From Trichoplusia ni (lineage: Eukaryota; Arthropoda; Insecta; Lepidoptera; Noctuidae): a DNA stretch of 64,000 nt. The stretch is taken from the NCBI RefSeq assembly GCF_003590095.1, contig NC_039478.1, positions 16,492,001-16,556,000 on the forward strand, written 5' to 3'. The first letter of the stretch is position 1, and each line of letters starts with the position of its first letter. A program made the position numbers and the translations under genes. Below, piece by piece: positions 56,140 through 64,000 of this stretch. The notes beneath the pieces are model-generated. The model was not told the origin of the DNA and made no database searches. It worked only from the letters and a program-made list of their open reading frames with translations.

Positions 56140-58149
56140 TTTAAGAGTTAAGTTTTACTTTAAGAGGCTGTGGTCCTTAGATACAAAATAAGATGACTTA
56201 CTGAGGAGTCATTGAGGCGTATCGTGTTTATTGAATTGTGTACGTATTGTCCTTTATTTATCATTTTATTTGGAATCGTCCTTTGTCCAAGACGAGGTTT
56301 GATAAAAGAGGTTGTAAAGGAATTTGGGCTGTCCATTCATTGCTAATGTTAATGTTTGCGAGGATGTGTGTTATGGTGGTTAGATTCTTGGGTAGAATTT
56401 GATGAAATTTAATATTATTTGGTAAAGAAACAGTATGATCAAAACTTAAAGAAATGATTAATTTTGCAAAACGTTCATTGGGATGAGTTGTGACTTTTGC
56501 CTGAAAACGCTGTATCTGCTTAGTATTTTTAGGGTACCGTTCCTTTAAGGTTCCGCTGTCGGCTTTTCATTCTGACACCATACTGTACCTACCAGCTGAC
56601 ATTTTTTTCTGCACCTTGCTATAACAACAATTTACAAAAACTACTAATCGAAGTTAAATAACGGTCATAAATTTGGAGAATGTTTTTTTTGCAAATTCGT
56701 AATGTGTATCGGGAATGTTTTTTTTTTCAAAAAGCAATAAAGTTCCACTTCAGTTTTTTCATTTTCATCCATTAATTATTTATCAAAGCAAAAAAACTGA
56801 TAATTGAAAACAACAACAAAAATCTTCAACTACGTCTAGTACTGAACTAAATCCATTACCTATTCAAATAGTCTTGCATTTTTTATCGTACAAATTATAT
56901 AGAATCAGTCAGTAATAACGTTCCGTATAGGGGAATTGAAAATTCTTCCGTCTTGAGCCACGCTGCCTTTGAAAAGCAAGTTCGAATTGATTGTACAGCT
57001 CTCCAGAATGCCAGAGTCAAGCTTTATCTTATAATAGGTGTTATTTTTATTACACTTTATAGACGAAGAACATAATTTCAAAACACCGTTTGAAAGATTC
57101 AAACACAATTAGATGGCTTGTTTTGTTTTAGGCAACGGTGATAACCTATCATTAAGAAAGGTATATAGTATCGTACATATGTACGATAGTAAAACATTTA
57201 CTTAAACAGAATTTAAGGCTCAAATCGTTGGATTTCTTAAAACTACTGTCCTGCTGTAAAATTTTTGTACGCTGTGAATATCAGAATTTTATAGAGTTCA
57301 TTTTATTTAATACCTATTGTAACAAATAACAATGTTATTCTATTTTTTGCTTCTCTATTTTAAATACAATTTGCCTTAAATTTAATTATTTTACTAGAAT
57401 AATATAATTGCTTCAACAATATTCCGTCCGGTGCATGTATTGTTGTAAACTCAGTCTGCAAAATAAAACAATAGAAACAAAACACGATCCCGGGAAGAAA
57501 CTCGTCTAGTATTTAATTAGTTCCTTGAGAACTTCATCCCAGAACTGTTAATTATTTAGCGGAAGAATATGAACAACTAGTTCATTTTGAAAATCATGTT
57601 AGTGGATTGTTCCTTATTAATAAGCCAGAGAGTTTTGTGGCGTTCCTTGGGGCATCATTAATTACAAGTTTATGTTTATAAGTATTCCTTATTGCTTACT
57701 AGCTTCGCCTTAGAGTATTTCCGTTATTTCTGATGGTAACCCATTTAAGTTCTGAAGTACTTTTACATCTAACTTGTTATTCGATTAGTTAACTTGTATC
57801 TCTTTTCTCTTTTTTTTCACAGGCTTGGGCCATTGTTCCACTAGTGTTAAAATGATCTTATTGTAACGATAACTTCTTATGGGAGCAGCTCCACTTTGTC
57901 GCTTCTCTTTCTCTCACGCATACATCAGCAGCAGCGGTTGGTACGTGATTCTCATCTCACTATCACCAACTTCGCTAGCTGTTTGACTAGTTTTACTATT
58001 CTACTTTCGCCGAGGGTCCCAGATGGTCATGTTTTTTTATATGATTAGAGCCAGTTTGAAGACAAGTCAGAATAAACCGAAATAATATCGTTTTTTATCT
58101 TGTGTCACGGAGGATTTGTCAAACAGTTAAGTCACGTGCTCAAAGACAT

Positions 58150-58230
58150 CCATACTAATTGTGGATCACACAAACGCTTGTCCTATGATTGGTGTGATGA
58201 CTTCAACCACTCGGCTATCCATGCAGTCAA
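58150..58230 (-). mobile_element. SINE fragment (minus)
   Basis: Minus-strand order: GCATGGATAGCCGAGTGGTT (A-box part), then CATCACACCAATC, then TTGTGTGATCCACAATTAG. Same family as the copy at 30721. Confidence 0.6.
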
Positions 58231-58859
58231 TTATACTTCTTACTACACTACATAAACGTTACATTTTACAATACTGCTGTCAACAAATTTCAATACATTT
58301 CAATTAAAACTTAATGACTAACAATGAACTTTCAATTTACATAATTGCGAACACGTTTTCATGCTGTCTGTTCTAAAGTTGCATGTTACCGAGTTTCAGG
58401 TTGTTCTAGAAACGTATCCACATTTGTACATTCAACTTTTGATTAAGGTAGAGCACATGTGCAACTTGTGTTACAAAGTTTAGCGTACTGTGTGTACCTT
58501 GCCTTATATTTATTGTTGAATGGGTTAGGAAATGGAGATGTCGGGATGTGAGACGGCTTTATACATGTGAGATGCGACTTGTGTGTTAATGGGATTTATG
58601 GTCTGTTTTATTCTCTTATAAATAGAGACGTTACGGGGTATCGGAATGTTAATGTAAGCGGTCGACGCTTTTCTAGAAAAGTTGGTTGACAAATCAGTTG
58701 AGTGTGAGTCGGACTAGTCGTAGAGAGGTTTCATTATAAATAGGCTGAAGATAAAGAAATCGATTGGGTTAATTAAATTTGAGGATGAGGATTTAAAAAA
58801 TATATGTCCTTCATTAGAATTACTATTTCGTTGCTTAACTTTAGTGTTTATATTTATTA

Positions 58860-59000
58860 TTTTTTGTTATAGCGGCAACTAAACGACATCCTTCGTTAAT
58901 TTTAACCGTCTGGCTGCAACGGTTTCTGAGGTGACAGACGGACAAACAGCGGTATCTTAGTAATAGTGTTCCTTTTTACCCTTTCTGTACGAAACCCTTA
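58860..59000. repeat. Dispersed retroelement tail fragment
   Basis: TTTTGTTATAGCGGCAACTA on one side and GTGACAGACGGACAAACAGC, TATCTTAGTAATAGTGTTCC and TACGAAACCCTTAAAAT on the other are the two halves of the same family as the 5750 copy. Confidence 0.55.
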
Positions 59001-59270
59001 AAATAAAGTGTATTACAATATATAAATTATAATTGGTAATTAAACTTATTCAAAATAGTGATCTACCCAAAGTTTGAAAACATATTCAGAATTGTTTGAA
59101 ACACATTAACTGAGCTTGAGTACTAAAAAAGTAATTACCAAGTTTTTGCGAACACGAATACAGTATTCGTAAAAAACTTATATTAAAAGCGACGAAATTT
59201 GTTACGTACAGCATGTAATATTCAGTAAAGTTTCGTCGAATCTCTCCTTTGTCGAGATTATATCAAATAC

Positions 59271-59591
59271 ACCGTGATTTTATAGTCGTCTTACAAAAGC
59301 AGCCCAGTTCATGTATCCAATGCAATTTTTATTTAATATTATGATACAATTCCTAGTTTTTTTAGAAACACAGCTCTGTTGCGAGCGCGGTCCAAGCCTT
59401 GTAACAATGGTGAGGGGCGCGGGCGGCGGCGTTTTTATCATTTTTAAGAGTATATTTCAGATTTCTCTTGTTTAATTTTCTTCGTACTTATTATCTTAGT
59501 TGATGATAAAAACAAATAATCGCGCCTAGGGGTATTTTGGGTCGGAAACATGAACTGGGCTGCTTTTGTAAGACGACTAAAAAATCACCGT
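59271..59591. mobile_element. Foldback element with 44-bp inverted repeats
   Basis: Left arm 59271-59314 and right arm 59548-59591 are inverted copies with only two or so mismatches: both carry TCGTCTTACAAAAGCAGCCC and AGTTCATGT. The 233-base middle contains a GC-rich core (GGGGCGCGGGCGGCGGCG near 59413) in otherwise AT-rich DNA. No coding frame; non-autonomous. Confidence 0.8.
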
Positions 59592-60870
59592 ATATATTCT
59601 AAGAAACTACAATATTATTTTACGCAAAAACTTCACATTAAAGCAGGCCTTTAAGCCAATTTATAACGGTAATATAAATTATAATGATAATATAAATTAT
59701 AAAAAATATAATTTATATTATCAGGCTGAAAACTAGAAATTGGTTGAAGTACAAGTTGGACTTGCGAAAACAAGGGTTCTGTATAAATAGGCTTTAGAAA
59801 AAGCAAGAAAAAAACCATCTCATAAATGATCGAACAACCCATGTTTTGTTTTGTGGCAACAGGAGTACATCAGCAGTGAAAATTTCAACTGCCTAGCAAT
59901 CACAATACGATATACAGCCTAATTAACATTCAATTTATAGCGCCTTGCTTTGGCAGTTTACTGACTAACGGACAGAATACTAACCCTTAACAAAACTAGT
60001 TTTGCTAGAGGATACATTTCGAATAGTTTTTTGGATGAAAAGCACATTTTAATGTGAAGTCGATACGCAACAGCATTCCGTTACCACCCTTTGGGTATAG
60101 ATCTTAAAAAAGAACATTAATCACTAAAATAATCGTTCACAAATCTCTTTATTTCACGAAAAGAATATTTTTCTCTAATCGTTTTTAAACAACCCGTTTT
60201 CATTCCCGAAAGTGTCTTTTTTCACTTTCAACTGCAGTCACAGCTTTCAATCTAAAAATAGAGGTTTACCAGTAACCGTATACAAAGTATAGTACGATTG
60301 GATTGAGTTCTGTCAAACCAGGTGTCGTCGTGCTTTATGAATAAAAAAAGAGTCCCCGAAATACACGGCGAGGGAAAACGCGATGCTATCTCCGAGTGTT
60401 ACATAAATCACTTTGGATTTTTATTTTTGCGATCGAAAAGAAGTTTTGCGTATCGATGTCAGAAATGTGTTTTAAAGTTGGAATTGTAAAAAGAGTCTTG
60501 TGTTCTCGGTATGTAAATTATTGTAGTAAAAATATAAGGAATATAGAGGCAGTTCTTTTGAACAAACAAAAACAAGAGTTAATCCTAAGTCTAGTGTCGA
60601 CCTGCTTGCTTCAAACTAATTTAGATTTAGATTTTTTGGTTTTGATTTAGATTTAGATTAAATTCCTTGATTCTTCTGTCTTGATTGAGTCTAAGACTAC
60701 TCGCACGAAATATACCTTTACCGTTACCACTCAATCCGTTGGGAAGCTATTATGGCCACAGACAGAAAGATAGACACATCAAATAATACCCCTCTTTTTG
60801 AGGAATTGGAACCGGTGCCAGATCGCCAGGCAGAGGAAAACTAGTAATACTTATAATTCCTTTTTTACTT

Positions 60871-60910
60871 TGAAATGAAATGAAATGAAATGAAATGAAA
60901 TGAAATGAAA
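60871..60910. repeat. (TGAAA)8 microsatellite
   Basis: Eight perfect TGAAA units followed by TCATTTATTCTGTAAGTAGG, a phrase found at ends of retroelement tails, so it may be the terminal repeat of such a tail. Confidence 0.85.
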
Positions 60911-61221
60911 TCATTTATTCTGTAAGTAGGATATATCATCACTTTTACATGTCTTCTTATTTTTTTGAGAACGCTGGAGTCGACATTTCCTATCTGACTA
61001 CCCTGAGAAGAAATGTCGAAACAAACTCAAGGGGTCACAGTCTCTTTTAAAGTCCAGACAATTTCAATGCGAATAGATATGTATAAACCAATGCACGGTA
61101 TTTTTTTCTTTCTACTTTCTTCTTAGAATCGAAACTCAATAAAAAAACATCTCAAAACTGAATAGTTTCGTTTGCCTAAGTCCTTAGTTATACATGTCCA
61201 TCTTAATAATGTACATTGATT

Positions 61222-61545
61222 CTATAAGCGATCACACCGTCCAACACCACCGCCCACTCGCCCGAACCTTCGATAGACGTCACCCAACAAAGTTTTTATT
61301 GATATCGCTTCAAAGTTTGCCTGCCCAAAGAAAGGGAAGTTTGTAAAGTAAATAAGTGCCTGCTTGTATTTTTTAAGCTCAGGATTGAAGCCTTCGCTTC
61401 TGTTAACACTTCTTAAATGAGATTTAGTTGTGAATGTGGTTCGGATTTGTGTGCTCTTAAGAGATGGACTAGTCGACTTGCTTCTGTATTTTTTTAAACC
61501 AATGTTTTTTTCAGAGTCATCTAATAATTCGTATGTTTTTGGCAT
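61222..61545 (-). CDS. Open frame of 107 codons, unrecognised (doubtful)
   Basis: An ATG at 61545 begins a frame MPKTYELLDDSEKNIGLKKY with a lysine/serine-rich first half and a second half with FTNFPFFGQANFEAISIKTL, ending GGGVGRCDRL. It is the longest ATG-started open frame in the distal 25 kb. No family is recognised; the GTGACGTCTATCG-like and CACCGCCC text at its end could be part of a repeat. Confidence 0.2.
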   Translation of the reverse strand: MPKTYELLDDSEKNIGLKKYRSKSTSPSLKSTQIRTTFTTKSHLRSVNRSEGFNPELKKYKQALIYFTNFPFFGQANFEAISIKTLLGDVYRRFGRVGGGVGRCDRL

Positions 61546-61659
61546 TTTTGTTTTAGTATTAATAATTTTATTTCTATCTCCTTGGATACAAATGTCTCGA
61601 TTCCATCCGATTTTTCAACACATACAATATAAATTGTTTACACTCTGAAAGACTGTAAG

Positions 61660-61815
61660 TATAGTCGCGTGGTTGCGGCCACGCCAAACCCACTGTCATC
61701 ACGGTCCCTGCGTAGGAGAAGCGTTGTGCCTTTCACGAATGTTTGTCCTGAGACTGGGTGTCTTTATGCATATGACTTGAATATTTGTGAAACCCCCGCG
61801 AAACAAAGACTACAT
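61660..61815 (+). mobile_element. SINE, diverged copy
   Basis: GCGTGGTTGCGGCCACGCCA, a B-box position decayed to ACGGTCCCTGCGT, TTTCACGAATGTTTGTCCTG, GAGACTGGGTGTCTTTATGC and CCCCCGCGAAACAAAGACTA. Collinear with the copy at 30721. Confidence 0.6.
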
Positions 61816-63352
61816 ACCTTAGAGTAATTTTTCTTTAATAAACAATGATACATTGCACTTTGCACAGCAAAAAGAACAAAAGGGAAAAGAAAGAAATAAA
61901 ACTGTACGTAGCAGATTTAAAAAGACATATACACCAAGAAACTGTAATTGGTTTTGTATCAAATCCAAATTAAATCTGAATATTGAACGGACATCAATGA
62001 CACCCCAGACTTCCATTAAGCAAATTGCTAATTACAGCCCTAATGATCGATATCGACTCGTAATATAATTGCCTCAATTCAGATTAGAATCGAAGTAGTT
62101 ATTTGACCGATTATGCTAACTATGATTATAGGATAACACCTGTACGCAACCGAATTTGATGGCGGCAATCGAGTAATCGATTTAGCTTATCGATACTAAA
62201 TTGGTTCTTTGTGAAAGACAAATTGAATGAGCGTCGAATATAACGTTGACACACGATTTAGATATTTTATTTTGCAGGTCGTTTATAAAAAAAAATACTC
62301 AATCTCTTATTTAGGTTCTTCTATATAATAGGTCTATATTGAAATCAATTAGGGACCTAGCAACAAACATAAATCAAATTGTAATACTACTTGTAGTACA
62401 AAAAGTCCTTGTACGAGTCCATCGGACCAAAAAGATCGAATTTTGTCGTAAAACAAGTCAATTTAAGGACAAAGGGACTCGGTGCTGACTCCGATTTCCG
62501 AATCTCCGTAAAAAATAAATGTATTTCGTTCCTTTTTACTTTTTTTACATCAACGCGTAATTTCATAATATAAAACCTATTGAGAGAGACCTACTTTGAA
62601 TGTTACCTGAGAAAGATAATATTCGATATTTGAGAAATCTTTTGTTCCATTTCGACGCAAGTTCGGATATTGGGAAATATATTCGTTTGTTGTAATGAAG
62701 AATGAATATTGGAAAGGCCTGTTAGCTGAGTGAAAAGTTTCCAAACGTTTGAAATGCCGAGTAATCATTTAGTAGGAGCATGTCAAAGAGTCATTACTGT
62801 AGAGATAGCAATTGTTTTTTCCGTACATTTCCTAACAATCAACTTTTTGCTGCAATTTGCTTTAATGATTATGAGTTGTAACGTTTAGACGTGATAATAC
62901 ATATTTAAACAAACGAATGGTTGTGACAACATTTGATTGGGAACTGATAACGATATCAAATTCTTTGTTCTTGAATTTCAAAATGGCCTTAGGAATATTT
63001 CACTTCGCGTCCGCATAAAAGGGAAAGATATGAATATTTTGATTTTAGTATTTATTACCTGAGCTTATGTTTGTGTTTCAAAAGTTTTTTTCTTACTTAC
63101 ATAAGAGCGGTACATTGGTTATACAAAAGCTGCAGACCTATTCACTCTGGTTTCGCGTTTCAGGCCGAAAGGCCGAAATCGAGGGCCCCCGGAACGAAGA
63201 CTCCTGAGGTGCTGGAACATCGTTCCATAGTGACGTGTCTTGGTCCTTACGCAACCCGCACAAAGGTCTTTCGAACAGCTGTAAATCTAACCTGAAGATA
63301 GCCCATTCTACTTACATACACTTAGCTCAAAATATCAATTTCACGACAGTCA

Positions 63353-63600
63353 GTAATAGGGATGATGACTGGGTATAAAAAGAAAAAATCTCATTATTCC
63401 CTCAGTTAGATAATTGAAAAGTATGAGACACGTATTTTTTCCTTTTTCGGAAAAACTAGAATTAAGAAAGATTAACTGCTTTAAAGTATAGGAGAGGGGG
63501 CTTGTGACGATAGAGTAAAATTTATACTCAATCGTGACGTCACGCGTAAGTTTCATTCCTGTAATTTGGTCAATTTATGTTTGCGGGACAAATAAAAAAA
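63353..63600 (+). repeat. Dispersed repeat pair, copy B
   Basis: Collinear with 52697-52945: GATGATGACTGGGTATAAAA, GACACGTATTTTTTCCTTTT, GATTAACTGCTTTAAAGTAT, CGTGACGTCACGCGTAAGTT and TTGGTCAATTTATGTTTGCG. Confidence 0.7.
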
Positions 63601-64000
63601 TACGTATCCATTATTATACAAAAAACTACAAGACGGACACTCCAAAAAAATTGTCGTCGTCCCTATTATTATGGTTTACGACACTATACAAGATCTATAC
63701 ATTTTCCATAGTATTGCATGAGTAGATAAGTAATGAGCGTGTTTCACTAATCTTTTCTGTCTTCCTCCCATTACAAAATCGACGTCTGAGATTCCTCTAC
63801 ACCTTCCTAATCCAAAGGGATTAAGTTCTTTCTAACTCTGTTACTATTCAATCGGGAATACAAAGAGAAAACTCGCGAGTTCCGTTTAAGGATAAATATG
63901 GGTAATCCCGGACAAATGGCGGACTTATCTTTATTAAGGTCCCGTAATAAAAATATAAAAGCCTCTTTTTTGTTTATGTCTGTTTTTGGATTTTGGGCTT

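Larger units (their letters stand above)
44769..64000. other. Distal repeat-rich region, no gene identified
   Basis: About 19 kb with only decayed repeats listed separately and short open frames. Three GC-richer stretches (45440-45520, 55195-55275 and 63160-63260) might be promoter or first-exon sequence or repeat remnants; none can be assigned. Confidence 0.5.

Noticed and set aside
57169..57188. 20-base palindrome TATCGTACATATGTACGATA
   Set aside because: Perfect but short and without a loop, in AT-rich DNA; no further copies noticed and no context to support a function.
1..64000. CRISPR arrays, operons, rRNA or intact tRNA genes
   Set aside because: None seen. B-box-like sequences near 21.4, 30.8 and 43.3 kb are parts of SINEs, not complete tRNA cloverleaves.

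Overview
The window looks like part of an insect nuclear chromosome, most probably from a moth or butterfly (Lepidoptera). The reasons are an AT-rich background, small phase-consistent exons with GT-AG junctions, three proteins whose closest remembered relatives are insect or animal orthologues, and many dispersed repeats of kinds common in lepidopteran genomes (tRNA-derived SINEs, non-LTR retrotransposon 3' tails, small foldback elements). The species cannot be named from sequence alone.

Three protein-coding genes can be reconstructed completely at the coding level. (1) Src64B, a Src-family tyrosine kinase, plus strand, six coding exons from 9025 to 16009, 524 residues. It has an MGNKCC lipid-anchor start, SH3, SH2 and kinase domains, and a C-terminal regulatory tyrosine. 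(2) SLC35B3/Papst2, a Golgi PAPS transporter, minus strand, five coding exons from 23678 down to 19929, 373 residues. (3) MARCHF6 (Doa10/TEB4), a polytopic ER E3 ubiquitin ligase, plus strand, ten coding exons from 26558 to 38429, 865 residues. It has an N-terminal RING-CH domain and the conserved C-terminal element. All exon phases add up without a stop or frameshift.

Layout: 1-8988 is upstream or 5'-intron sequence of Src64B with no convincing coding exon. 8989-17300 is Src64B with its 3'UTR. 17300-19900 is the convergent intergenic region between Src64B and SLC35B3, and it holds one small candidate secreted-peptide ORF on the minus strand. 19900-24600 is SLC35B3. 24600-26550 separates the SLC35B3 and MARCHF6 starts, which are head to head. 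26558-38770 is MARCHF6. From about 38800 to 64000 I find no gene I can identify; it is AT-rich and dominated by decayed transposable-element fragments, foldback elements and a few GC-richer islands that could be first exons or promoters of genes outside the window.

The three genes do not form a pathway. SLC35B3 and MARCHF6 both act in the secretory membrane system (Golgi sulfation supply and ER protein quality control), while Src64B signals at the plasma membrane. The part most worth a second look is the small-element layer: several flawless 14-17 bp hairpins, a family of about 55-bp foldbacks with six copies, larger foldback elements in introns, and the unannotated small secreted ORF near 17.7 kb.
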